DNA from: an uncultured Lachnospiraceae bacterium
Lineage (GTDB): Bacteria; Bacillota; Clostridia; Lachnospirales; Lachnospiraceae
Length of the DNA: 37,476 bases
NCBI GenBank assembly: GCA_945492935.1
Contig: CALYVE010000001.1
Location: 1-37,476 of the forward strand
Direction of reading: 5' to 3'
Within the stretch, counting starts at the first letter, position 1. Every line of letters begins with the position of its first letter. Both the position numbers and the translations under genes were made by a program. Positions 7,880 through 16,238 of this stretch are shown piece after piece. Below the pieces are notes generated by a model. That model was not told the origin of the DNA. It did not search any database and saw only the letters and a list, made by a program, of their open reading frames with translations.

Positions 7880-9543
7880 TGAGCACAAAAAACAAACGCA
7901 CGATATATCTTGGATTGGATTATACCGACTTCACAGGCGGGGTATCTGAGGTAAATCGAAAGATGGGATTACTCGATGCAGAATTTAAACTGGCTCAGGA
8001 GCGGGTGAAAAATTACGGCACCGAGACAGATAACCTCGGTGTAAAGCAGGATTATCTGCGGCAAAAGATAGAGCTGCAGCGACAGAAGGTAGAAGCCGCG
8101 AAAAAGGCATATGATGAGGCGCTGACTTCTCAACAGGCATCCGAAAAGCAGATTGATGCACTTGACAAGAGGCTGTTGCAGGAAAGGACATCTCTTGAAA
8201 AGCTGACAGGACAGCTGAAAGAGGCGGATGATGAGATTGAGAAAGCGAACAAGTCGACAAAAAGCTTCGGAGATGAGATCAGAGACCTTGCCAGTGATCT
8301 GGGCATTAAGGTAAGCCCTGCATTGGAAAAGTTGGCACAAAAATTCGATGGAGTATCCGCTGGTGTTGGTAATGCGGTGCTTGGAATCGGTGCTATGATA
8401 TCGGGACTGGTAGGGTGTTCGGTAGAGCTCGCAAAATATGCGGATGATATGCTTACAATGGCATCGGTCACAGGATTAAGCACGGATGAGCTTCAAAAGC
8501 TGGAATATGCTTCAAACTTTGTGGATGTTTCTCTTGAGACGATGACCGGGTCCATAACAAAACTCACGCAAAACATGAATCAGGCAAGAAACGGGAATAA
8601 CACTTTGAATGAGGCATTTCGAAAGCTGGGAATCCGTATTAAAGATTCCAGAGGAGAGCTAAGAGATGCCAATGAAGTGTTTTACGAATCCATTGACAGG
8701 CTTGGAAAAGTAAAGAATGAGACAGAGCGGGATGCACTGGCAATGCAGTTATTTGGAAAGTCAGCAAAGGAGTTAAATCCCTTGATCGAGGCAGGAAGCA
8801 AACGTCTTAAGGAGCTCGGTATTGAAGCTGAAAACATGGGAGTAATCATCGGAGGAGAAACGTTGCAGAATGCAGGAGCATTCAATGATGCGATGGATAA
8901 GTGGAAGCAGATATCTGAAGCACTAAAGAATAGTTTGGGTGAGCTACTTTTACCAGTGTTAACGAAACTCGCAGAGCTCATATCGAGTATTCCAGCGCCG
9001 GTGCTCAAAACAATAATGGTGTTTGGTATGTTCGTTGCGAGTGCAGTATTGATTTTAAAAGTGATAACACAAATTAAAGTTGGAATGAGCACACTTACAA
9101 TTGTTCAGGCAGCATTTGGAGCAGTAAGCAAAACTACGGTTGGAATAGTTCTGACAGTAGTAGCAGTGATGATAGCTCTTGCTGCAGTTATAGCTTTTTT
9201 ATTAAGCAAGCAAAATGAACTTAATGAAACCATGGAGAATGTTAATAAGCAGACTAATGATGTAGCTAAAAATGTATCCAATGCACAGCAAAATGTGTAT
9301 AGAACGTCAAACCATGCATCCGGCACCACAAACTTTGCCGGAGGGCGTACCTGGGTGGGAGAGGCTGGTCCTGAGCTTGTAACTCTTCCGCGCGGAACAA
9401 AGATTCAGCCTGCAGGAGAAGGTAAGGTAGCGGAATACAACACATTTTATGTCACCATCGATGCAAAGAATGTGGATGATTTCAACAGGGTAGTGGAGCT
9501 TGCAAAACAGCAGAAAGTAGCGATAAGGAGGGGAACGAAATGA
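7879..9543 (+). CDS. Tape measure protein
   Basis: Sets tail length and is threaded through the tail tube. The 554-residue product has a long N-terminal coiled coil (about residues 25-125, rich in Q, K, E), a conserved region with VSAGVGNAVLGIGAMISGLVG (first hydrophobic helix, about 160-185) and two further hydrophobic segments (about 370-400 and 410-440). The C-terminus carries the GGRTWVGEAGPELVTLPRG motif common at the end of tape measure proteins. Using the usual 0.15 nm per residue, the tail would be about 80 nm, short for a siphovirus (inference). It overlaps the genes on both sides by one to four bases. Confidence 0.9.
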   Translation: MSTKNKRTIYLGLDYTDFTGGVSEVNRKMGLLDAEFKLAQERVKNYGTETDNLGVKQDYLRQKIELQRQKVEAAKKAYDEALTSQQASEKQIDALDKRLLQERTSLEKLTGQLKEADDEIEKANKSTKSFGDEIRDLASDLGIKVSPALEKLAQKFDGVSAGVGNAVLGIGAMISGLVGCSVELAKYADDMLTMASVTGLSTDELQKLEYASNFVDVSLETMTGSITKLTQNMNQARNGNNTLNEAFRKLGIRIKDSRGELRDANEVFYESIDRLGKVKNETERDALAMQLFGKSAKELNPLIEAGSKRLKELGIEAENMGVIIGGETLQNAGAFNDAMDKWKQISEALKNSLGELLLPVLTKLAELISSIPAPVLKTIMVFGMFVASAVLILKVITQIKVGMSTLTIVQAAFGAVSKTTVGIVLTVVAVMIALAAVIAFLLSKQNELNETMENVNKQTNDVAKNVSNAQQNVYRTSNHASGTTNFAGGRTWVGEAGPELVTLPRGTKIQPAGEGKVAEYNTFYVTIDAKNVDDFNRVVELAKQQKVAIRRGTK

Positions 9544-11249
9544 GCAGGCAGACAGTAAATTGTAGCGCGAATACGTTTATATCACGTGAAAGCCCGTCAA
9601 CGGACCATTCAAGTGCAGCAAAGCTCATAACAAGCGTAGCCGGAAGTGATGACATAGGGAATAGCTCTTATCAGAACGCTTTATTACAGTTTGCGATTCC
9701 GGATATACTGCTCTATAAAAAGATAACGAAGGTTACGTTGTATTATTACATTGGCAGCGATACGACAGCTGGACTTGGGCTGAGCACAGTGGTGTATTTT
9801 ACGCCGTATATCACAACAAACAGTGCAGGGTCTGTGACGTTTAACAACGTTGCTGCTATGGGAACGCTTGGTGAGCGGAAAATGGCGGATAAGCGCGGAA
9901 GTATAATCGGGAACTGGTTCAATGAGGACGTTACCGACATTTACACGAACAATGTCACGAACGGAGTATTCTCGATATTCATAAGCGCAGGAGCTCCAAC
10001 CAGTAATGAAGCATACCCAAATCTGTATGTGGGAGGAAGAGGCGGAGGATATGCAGCATATCTCGATGTTACATACGAGGACATTGCACAGATTCCGCCG
10101 ACAATAAGCTATCCGGATGGAGTATATGTTCGTGAGGGAGAGAAAGTATTGTTCTCATGGGTGTATAACTCGGCAACCGCGGCAACGCAGGCAGGAGCGA
10201 CGCTTGAGTGGAGAAGTGGGACAGGAACGTGGAATGTGATTACGCTTACACAGGAGGCGCAGAGTTATTTATGCGATGTTATGTTCCAGCAGGGAACTAT
10301 TGAGTGGCGTATCAAGGTGACGAATAACATCGGTGAAACCAGTGATTATGCCTACGCAAAATTTGAGGTGATTGGAAAGCCGGCAATTCCGGTTATCACT
10401 AAAATAGAGAACAAAGCATTGCCTGCGATTGAGTGGAATGCATCGGATCAGTGTGCATATGAGATTACGATATCTTCCGGGGAAGTGGATATTCTGCATG
10501 AAACCGTATATTCAGGAAAAATGCAGTACAAGCCAAATCTATTTTTAGTGAATGGATCATACACCGTCAGGTTACGGACAAAAAACAGCATCGAGCTGTG
10601 GAGTGATGAGACATCAAAAACATTTGCTATCAGCGCTGTGCAGCCTGAACTGCCGGGAATCATATTGCGGCAGGATGGAAGGGATATTCAATTGGATATC
10701 ACTCACGATGGAACGAAGGTAGCTATCATAAGGAATGATAAGGTGATTGCTGTGCTGGATGAGAATGAGTCACATTACACAGATTCCACGGTGGTAAGTG
10801 GAAAGGAATATACCTATAAGGCAAGAGCCTATAAAGAAGGGTATAGCGATTCTGCGACAAAGTCAGGTATGGTAGAATTTGAGGGTTTTGAACTAAGAAC
10901 AGGAACGGAAGTATTGTATTGTGATAAATCGGAAAATCAATTTTTGAGTTATACGGAGGAAAGGTCCACCAATAGAGAGCTGATACAATATGTAGGGCGT
11001 GAATACCCTGTTTTAGAGACAGGTGAATTCAGGAGCCAAAAGATTCACAGAAATGTCTATCTGAGCGTCGAGGATTACGAGACCATGAAAAAGATCAATG
11101 ACGAAGCAGCATGGTATCGGGACGACAAAGGGAACACATTTTTGTGTATCGTTTCAGACCTCTCAATCAAGCGATACATGAACAGAGGTTATATTGCAGA
11201 CATTGAAGTGACACGAATTCATGAAGATGAGGTGATGCTGAATGAATAG
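9540..11249 (+). CDS. Distal-tail-like protein with carbohydrate-binding and Ig/FN3-like domains
   Basis: A 569-residue tail protein at the position of Dit. The N-terminal about 175 residues (NTFISRESPSTDHSSA, YQNALLQFAIP, ITKVTLYYYIG, FNEDVTDIY) resemble the DNRLRE/CBM-type beta-sandwich that binds cell-wall sugars. The middle (about 190-450) is a series of Ig/fibronectin-like modules, including YTYKARAYKEGYSDSA. The last about 110 residues (EYPVLETGEFRSQKIHRNVY, then ADIEVTRIHEDE) look like the ring-forming distal-tail segment. It may therefore combine a baseplate ring with receptor adhesion. Translation is coupled to the tape measure (ATGA overlap) and overlaps the next gene by eight bases. 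Confidence 0.65.
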   Translation: MSRQTVNCSANTFISRESPSTDHSSAAKLITSVAGSDDIGNSSYQNALLQFAIPDILLYKKITKVTLYYYIGSDTTAGLGLSTVVYFTPYITTNSAGSVTFNNVAAMGTLGERKMADKRGSIIGNWFNEDVTDIYTNNVTNGVFSIFISAGAPTSNEAYPNLYVGGRGGGYAAYLDVTYEDIAQIPPTISYPDGVYVREGEKVLFSWVYNSATAATQAGATLEWRSGTGTWNVITLTQEAQSYLCDVMFQQGTIEWRIKVTNNIGETSDYAYAKFEVIGKPAIPVITKIENKALPAIEWNASDQCAYEITISSGEVDILHETVYSGKMQYKPNLFLVNGSYTVRLRTKNSIELWSDETSKTFAISAVQPELPGIILRQDGRDIQLDITHDGTKVAIIRNDKVIAVLDENESHYTDSTVVSGKEYTYKARAYKEGYSDSATKSGMVEFEGFELRTGTEVLYCDKSENQFLSYTEERSTNRELIQYVGREYPVLETGEFRSQKIHRNVYLSVEDYETMKKINDEAAWYRDDKGNTFLCIVSDLSIKRYMNRGYIADIEVTRIHEDEVMLNE

Positions 11250-12330
11250 TCTGGCAGCAGGCGTATACAGCCATGAAGAAATGAAGCGGGTCCTAACCGG
11301 AAACCGAACCATAGGTTTCCGGTATGAAATGCTCGACCGGTACGAACATCCGATGGGATGCGTATCGGCAACAGGTTCAATTGATTTTAATTCATCAACG
11401 GAGATAAAGAGAGTTGCGTCTTTTAAAATCAAAGAGGTATCGGATATTGATTTTCTTAACGACCGTATCAAGCCGTATATGAGAGTGAAGGTGGGAAGAG
11501 GATGGGTGGAATATCCGCTTGGGGTATATCTGATGGATTCACCGGAACGGGCAGGTGGAATCGGAGTAAGCAGAAATATAGATTGTTATGACAAAACGGT
11601 GATTCTGAGGGATGATAAATTTACCGCGAGGCACATAGTACGCGCCGGGGAATATTACACGAATGCTATAAAAAAAGTCATATCATCCGCCGGAATATCA
11701 AATTACAATGTGGAATCCTCTCAGCTGACCTTGCAGACGGATATTGAATTTGAAGTCGGGACAAGCAAGCTGGATGCCGTAAATCGTCTGGTTAAGGCTA
11801 TCAACTACAATGATGTGTATGTTGATGTAAATGGATGTGTCAGGGTGTCAGCATATCAGGCGCCGGAAAGCCGCTGTGTTGAAGAATACTATGTGACGGA
11901 TAAGAGAAGCATTGTATTGCCGAACGCGGAAGAATCATTGGATATCTTCTCGGCACCGAATAAGATTGTAAGATATCTGGAGAACGTTGAGCGCGGAAGG
12001 ATGATATCGGTGGCAATCAATGATGATCCTGCAAGCAAACTATCGACAGTAAGCCGTGGAAGAACAATCGTAGATGCACAGGCAGTAAACGACATAGCAA
12101 ATCAGGACACGTTAGATGCATACGTGCAGCGAATAGCTGCTAAAAAGAAGGTATATCAGCAACTGTATTTTGAAACGGCTCTTATGCCGCATCATGAATA
12201 TATGGACTGTCTTTATATCGAGAATAAAGAGCTCGGGGTATCAGGGAAGTATATTGAAACGGCATGGAATATGAATCTGGAGGTAGGTGGAACCATGAGG
12301 CACACATGCAAAAGGACGGTGAGTATCTGA
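11242..12330 (+). CDS. Baseplate hub / tail-associated protein (gp27-like)
   Basis: Central hub beneath the tail tube. The 362-residue product has the fold pattern of phage hub N-terminal domains: TIGFRYEMLDRYEHPMGCV, a beta-rich block with YPLGVYLMDSPE, and a later TSKLDAVNRLVKAINYNDVY segment typical of this family. No C-terminal peptidase or glycosidase follows, so it is a minimal hub that relies on other proteins for wall degradation. Overlaps the preceding gene and shares TGATG with the next, indicating translational coupling. Confidence 0.75.
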   Translation: MNSLAAGVYSHEEMKRVLTGNRTIGFRYEMLDRYEHPMGCVSATGSIDFNSSTEIKRVASFKIKEVSDIDFLNDRIKPYMRVKVGRGWVEYPLGVYLMDSPERAGGIGVSRNIDCYDKTVILRDDKFTARHIVRAGEYYTNAIKKVISSAGISNYNVESSQLTLQTDIEFEVGTSKLDAVNRLVKAINYNDVYVDVNGCVRVSAYQAPESRCVEEYYVTDKRSIVLPNAEESLDIFSAPNKIVRYLENVERGRMISVAINDDPASKLSTVSRGRTIVDAQAVNDIANQDTLDAYVQRIAAKKKVYQQLYFETALMPHHEYMDCLYIENKELGVSGKYIETAWNMNLEVGGTMRHTCKRTVSI

Positions 12331-13190
12331 TGGGATTTTATCAGAATGCGGAAGAACAGGTCAGAGAAGCACAACGAACCGCAGACGAGCTGGTAAGGCT
12401 GGCGGAAGTGACTAGCCTGACAACCGATAAACGAGCGAAGGTAACATTCTATGGAGAGACTGCAGAATCAGGAAAAACATACACATACATCGACGGGTAT
12501 GTTCCGAAGGTGGGTGACAAGGTTCTCTTGATTAAACAGGGAAATACATATGTTATCATCGGAGCCGCGGTTGCTACGGCGGTTGCAGTAAAATATGCAG
12601 AGGTTAATCACAATCATGATGGAGTATATGCTGCACAAAGTCACACACACCCAAATTATTCACTAAAACAGCACACGCATAGTGAATATGCATCTTCAGA
12701 CCACAAACACAGCATTTTGAAAAATACTGCAGTAAGTCCAACGTATCAACTTGAGCTTAATAACTCGGGAATACTGATGCCGAATTCGAGTAACATAGCG
12801 CTCGGCAGCAGCGGAATGCAGTTTAAAGAAGTTCGTGCGAAGAATGTCTATATAAACGGAACAGCAGTATCGACATCAGATCGAAGAAAAAAGAAGTCAA
12901 TCAAGAATATTTCAGCAAAGTATATTGAGTTTTTCAAAAGATTACGGCCGGTGACATTCAAGTATAAGGACGGAACAAGCGGAAGGATTCACTCAGGATT
13001 CATAGCGCAGGAAGTGGAGAAAGCACTTTCTGACAGTGATATTAGGGCGGATGAATTTGGCGGTCTTGTGATTCAGGAAAATGGGGAGTATGGATTGCGA
13101 TATGAAGAATTTATAGCGATTCAGACAAAAATCATACAAGAGCTGATTGGGAGAGTTGAGCAGCTGGAAAGGAGCTTTTATGACAAATGA
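12330..13190 (+). CDS. Tail fibre with S74-type intramolecular chaperone
   Basis: Tail fibre/baseplate protein of 286 residues from ATG 12330 (an upstream in-frame ATG at 12264 would overlap the hub by 67 bases and is less likely). Order: an N-terminal helix (EEQVREAQRTADELVRLAE), an OB-like beta module (VTFYGETAESGKTYTYIDGY), a histidine-rich triple-helix/spike part (VNHNHDGVYAAQSHTHPNYS) that may bind metal ions, and a C-terminal peptidase S74 chaperone. The chaperone has the catalytic serine in STSDRRKKKSI and the usual FKRLRPVTFKYKDG and HSGFIAQEVEKAL motifs; it trimerises the fibre and then cleaves itself off. Confidence 0.85.
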   Translation: MGFYQNAEEQVREAQRTADELVRLAEVTSLTTDKRAKVTFYGETAESGKTYTYIDGYVPKVGDKVLLIKQGNTYVIIGAAVATAVAVKYAEVNHNHDGVYAAQSHTHPNYSLKQHTHSEYASSDHKHSILKNTAVSPTYQLELNNSGILMPNSSNIALGSSGMQFKEVRAKNVYINGTAVSTSDRRKKKSIKNISAKYIEFFKRLRPVTFKYKDGTSGRIHSGFIAQEVEKALSDSDIRADEFGGLVIQENGEYGLRYEEFIAIQTKIIQELIGRVEQLERSFYDK

Positions 13191-14418
13191 ATATAACATT
13201 AGGCTCAATCCGAATCGCGCGAAGGTGATTGATACGGGTATAAAATTTGCCAGGGGAGATAAGGGAAGCACATTCAATCTGTTTATTGAAGAGCTTGACA
13301 CATCGAACACAACAGCAAAGATTGTGTTTAAGAGGAGTAACGGAACGTCTGTGGAAAGCGACATCACAGAAGAAAGTGGTACATACCGGTATCAGCTTCT
13401 TGGTAACGAGCTAGCCATATTAGGAAAAGTCGTGGCAGATATCAAATTTTATGAAGGAGAAAAACGGATATCTACATGTACATTTGTCTTTGAGGTCACA
13501 TCGGATACACTAGAAGGCATTGGAGCAGGGACAGGAGGATATTCAGATCAGCTGGAGCGAATGTCGAATGAGTTCGAAGAGACTCTTGAATATTATGAGA
13601 ATGCGTTTGAGGGAACAGGAGCGTTGATAGCAAGAGGAGTATACAGCGCATCAGAAGAATATGATCCATTGAATATGGTTTTTTACAATGGGTCATCATG
13701 GGTATGTCGAGAGAAATGTACAGGACAGACTCCGGCAAATGGACGGTATTGGCAGCTGCTTATTTCAGGAGGCGGTTCGACGGTAATTGTTGATTCAGAA
13801 TTGTCGCTTGAATCAGAAAATCCTGTGCAAAATAAAGTGATTACCGAGGCTATCAAAAAAAACAGTGATGATTTGGAAAAAATAATTGATGGCACAGTGA
13901 CGGTAAAAAAAGCAGAGGACGCAAACAAATTTGGTGGAAAAGAGCCGGAGTTATATGCAACAAAAAAGGATTTAGAAGGACTGACACCGGGTGGAAGCTC
14001 GCACACTCATGAGAACAAAGAAGTTCTGGACCAGATAACGGCAGAAGATCTGAGAGATTGGGATAGTGCATATTTGGAAAGACATGGTCACGAAAATAAA
14101 GAAGTGATTGACCAAATTACAGAAGAGGATATTGATAAAATCAGAAAATGCATAATCGAAAAACATGGAATCATCTTGAAAACAACGGAATTTGTAGTAG
14201 ACAACACATACGTTGGATATCCATACAAAGCAATTATTCAAATAAAAGGTGTGACAGGAGAATACATCCCTAATGTCATATTTAATGTAAGTGATACAGG
14301 ATTATTTGCGCCGGTATCATTATCGGGAGATGAAACGGTAACGGTATATGCATCAGAAATACCGGATACAGATATCGTTGTGCCAACAGTGTATTGTATC
14401 AAAGGAGTGGTAGCATGA
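13180..14418 (+). CDS. BppU-like baseplate upper protein
   Basis: Baseplate/fibre protein of 412 residues from ATG 13180, chosen because it gives the standard BppU-like opening MTNEYNIRLNPNRAKVIDTG; an upstream in-frame start at 13147 adds eleven residues inside the preceding gene. The first about 115 residues form the BppU N-terminal domain, followed by a helical linker (SDQLERMSNEFEETLEYY) and a carbohydrate-binding repeat-like module GVYSASEEYDPLNMVFYNGS with SSWVCREKCTGQTP. The C-terminal part has NPVQNKVITEAI and two related HENKEVxDQIT repeats (about residues 281 and 305), ending in a beta-rich tip. Confidence 0.75.
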   Translation: MTNEYNIRLNPNRAKVIDTGIKFARGDKGSTFNLFIEELDTSNTTAKIVFKRSNGTSVESDITEESGTYRYQLLGNELAILGKVVADIKFYEGEKRISTCTFVFEVTSDTLEGIGAGTGGYSDQLERMSNEFEETLEYYENAFEGTGALIARGVYSASEEYDPLNMVFYNGSSWVCREKCTGQTPANGRYWQLLISGGGSTVIVDSELSLESENPVQNKVITEAIKKNSDDLEKIIDGTVTVKKAEDANKFGGKEPELYATKKDLEGLTPGGSSHTHENKEVLDQITAEDLRDWDSAYLERHGHENKEVIDQITEEDIDKIRKCIIEKHGIILKTTEFVVDNTYVGYPYKAIIQIKGVTGEYIPNVIFNVSDTGLFAPVSLSGDETVTVYASEIPDTDIVVPTVYCIKGVVA

Positions 14419-14597
14419 TCGGAAGGACAAATGCCGGAGCAGCAGGGGCATCATTTGACATAGAAAAGCTGTTAGCGACAGCCGATGAAAGAGGAGTGAT
14501 TACCGTTTTGACAACATTGGTAGATGATAACAAGGAGTATATAGTGACCAGCGACAACGAACAAATCGGAGTAACACTGGAGATGCAGATATTGTGA
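14415..14597 (+). CDS. Small tail-region protein
   Basis: A 60-residue product from ATG 14415, overlapping the stop of the upstream gene (ATGA); an upstream in-frame ATG at 14394 is less likely. It begins MIGRTNAGAAGASFDIEKLL and contains no recognisable domain. The glycine/alanine-rich start followed by a short strand region resembles small adaptor proteins found between BppU-like and fibre genes in Clostridia phages. Function unknown; likely part of the baseplate/fibre set. Confidence 0.55.
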   Translation: MIGRTNAGAAGASFDIEKLLATADERGVITVLTTLVDDNKEYIVTSDNEQIGVTLEMQIL

Positions 14598-14613
14598 CAA
14601 GGAGCGTGATGTA

Positions 14614-15006
14614 ATGAGAGGAATAAGAGATTTACAGGAAGTGAATGAAGCGGCTAACACGGATGACATAATTATTGAAACGGCAGACGGAACAAGAAGA
14701 ATTTCTGCGGAAAACCTGCAGAAAGGAAAAGCGAACAAATCCACATCACACGAAGTAACCATTCCGACCAGTGGTTGGAGCGGTGAAGCTGCTCCGTACA
14801 GCAACACTATTTCGGTTACCGGAGTAACAGCAGACAAAAACGTAGAGCTGGTTCTTCCTGCGGATGTAACAGTGGAACAGATTGAGGGATATCAGACAGC
14901 ACAGATTCTCAATGCTGCGCAGAGCGAAGGCAGCCTCACCCTATACGCCTGGGGCGAGATTCCGTCTGTAGATTTGCAAATGACGGTAATAGTGAGGGGT
15001 GATTGA
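14614..15006 (+). CDS. Putative tail fibre accessory protein
   Basis: A 130-residue product with an N-terminal stretch MRGIRDLQEVNEAANTDDII and a C-terminal beta-domain beginning TSHEVTIPTSGWSGEAAPYS, reminiscent of fibre tip/jelly-roll modules. It follows a GGAGCG ribosome site and abuts the next gene. The position between BppU-like and variable-fibre genes suggests it is a fibre or fibre adaptor. No enzymatic motif is visible. Confidence 0.55.
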   Translation: MRGIRDLQEVNEAANTDDIIIETADGTRRISAENLQKGKANKSTSHEVTIPTSGWSGEAAPYSNTISVTGVTADKNVELVLPADVTVEQIEGYQTAQILNAAQSEGSLTLYAWGEIPSVDLQMTVIVRGD

Positions 15007-15007
15007 A

Positions 15008-15274
15008 ATGGCGGTGATAAGTAAATTGCCAAGAGGCGCAACAGAAAAAGAAGAGCCTTCAGTGATGGTAACAATTTACGGTGCTGCTCTTGAGACAATC
15101 ACTTCTGACGGGCATGAGATATGCACTACCGATGCAAACGGGGAAGGTGTAGCAGTGCTGAATATTGGACATTCTTACACGCTGGTCGGAGGAGTGAGCG
15201 GATACGAAAAGACATTAACGATTGCGAGCGATACAGAAAGCATTAAGGTGATGCCGGATGATGCGTTGTATTAG
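15008..15274 (+). CDS. Fibre N-terminal module, ending at an in-frame amber codon
   Basis: An 88-residue product from ATG 15008 (an in-frame GTG at 14999 is also possible). It is clearly related to the N-terminus of the lectin protein at 16239: MAVISKLPRG here versus MPVISWLPTG there, then a shared pattern of TDANGEG versus DTNGFAI, a G-x-x-Y-T strand and SDTESIKVM versus SDTSEITVF. This module is probably the base that attaches interchangeable tips to the tail. The frame stops at TAG (15272-15274), after ALY, but the same frame stays open for 432 more bases, so the gene is either truncated by a nonsense change or read through. Confidence 0.7.
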   Translation: MAVISKLPRGATEKEEPSVMVTIYGAALETITSDGHEICTTDANGEGVAVLNIGHSYTLVGGVSGYEKTLTIASDTESIKVMPDDALY

Positions 15275-15706
15275 TATGGTTACTTAGAAAACAATATTTC
15301 TATACATCAGTACAATCCAAATACTAATTCCACAACGCAAACATATTCCAAAAATGTTAATTCAATAACTATTAACAGTACAAATCCTACCGGAAACACA
15401 GCGGCAAAATTTACATCGTTGGGAATTTACACCAATGATTCAATAAATTTAAGTGATTATTCCAAAGTATGTTTTGATTATTCACTTGTAGGTTTAAGTA
15501 ATATTATATCATTGAGATTTATGTATGGGATACTTCAGAACGTTCCAAGTGGAAGAGTTATAACAGATTATTTCATTGAACAAGATGGTAATGGTATATT
15601 AGAAGTTTCAGCTTCTAATGGTTATCCTTATATTGGTTTTGATGATGGTGCAAGCACTAAACATACATCAACGTCAGCAACAATCTTAAGAATTTGGCTT
15701 GAATAG
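15275..15706 (+). pseudogene. Downstream half of the interrupted fibre gene
   Basis: Reading on in the same frame past the TAG at 15272 gives 143 more codons without a stop (YGYLENNISIHQYNPN through to TILRIWLE, ending at a TAG). The product is rich in S, T, N and alternating hydrophobic residues, typical of a beta-sandwich fibre tip. No ribosome site supports an independent start; the first TTG in frame is at 15419. A single base change (TGG to TAG, giving LYWYGY) would restore one 232-residue fibre. Base composition is more AT-rich than the flanking genes, suggesting that this tip was acquired separately. Confidence 0.6.
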
Positions 15707-15717
15707 GAGGTGACTAT

Positions 15718-15960
15718 ATGAACAAATCAACAGCACAGGCTATTGCAGATTTAGCAAACAGCACAAACAAATCCATGAAGCGTCTGAGCGAAATGCTCTC
15801 TGTACGCTGCGACAATTCGGACAAGAAAGGTAACGAAAACTCGCAGAGCATCGAGGATAACAATGACGCAATAATGGAGTTGGTCGAGATAGTATCAGAG
15901 AACAGTGATGCGATAATGGAGTTAGTAGAATTAATCAGTGCAGAAAGTGAGGGAATTTAA
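15718..15960 (+). CDS. Small coiled-coil protein with an internal repeat
   Basis: An 80-residue protein with a strong AGGAGGTG site. The C-terminal half contains two copies of a near-identical unit, NDAIMELVEIVSE (about residue 52) and SDAIMELVELISAE (about residue 66), giving a heptad-like coiled coil. It could be a trimeric fibre stalk or an oligomerising adaptor. It lies in the fibre cassette and ends one base before the next ATG. No known family is recognised. Confidence 0.6.
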   Translation: MNKSTAQAIADLANSTNKSMKRLSEMLSVRCDNSDKKGNENSQSIEDNNDAIMELVEIVSENSDAIMELVELISAESEGI

Positions 15961-15961
15961 T

Positions 15962-16186
15962 ATGAATACAAGTGTAAAAATGAGCGCAATCACAAAGAAG
16001 TATGTCGTAGCCATCATGGAGGGCGATGAGAAGTATCAAAACATCAACGATGTTCCGTCCTTGTACAAGGCAAAGGTAAAGAAAGCATTCGATGATATGC
16101 TTGCCGCAGAGGAGATTACTCTGGAAGAGCATGATAAATATCTCGGATTGACCGAGCTTGAAGTAGAAGGGAAAGTAACAGAGTAA
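15962..16186 (+). CDS. Small XkdX-like phage protein
   Basis: A 74-residue product from ATG 15962 (an upstream frame from 15938 overlaps the previous gene). The pattern KMSAITKKYVVAIMEGDEKY followed by YKAKVKKAFDDML and an EEITLEEHDKYLG end resembles the small XkdX-type proteins found after fibre genes, which often have 'KYKxxVxxxIxxGxIT' motifs. Function is unknown. The ribosome site is GAGGGAATT. Confidence 0.5.
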   Translation: MNTSVKMSAITKKYVVAIMEGDEKYQNINDVPSLYKAKVKKAFDDMLAAEEITLEEHDKYLGLTELEVEGKVTE

Positions 16187-16198
16187 TACATATCAATT

Positions 16199-16216
16199 GG
16201 GCAGAGAAATCTGCCC
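16199..16216 (+). other. Stem-loop upstream of the variable lectin gene
   Basis: A perfect 7-bp stem GGGCAGA/TCTGCCC closes a GAAA tetraloop (GNRA type) between the XkdX-like gene and the lectin gene. No U-run follows, so it may be an RNA-stability or partial-termination element that sets expression of the lectin gene. Confidence 0.55.
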
Positions 16217-16238
16217 TGCTTAAAGAAAGGAGGTATCT

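Noticed and set aside
12264..12329. Longer N-terminus for the S74 fibre
   Set aside because: It would overlap the hub gene by 67 bases; ATG 12330 overlaps the stop in the usual TGATG fashion.
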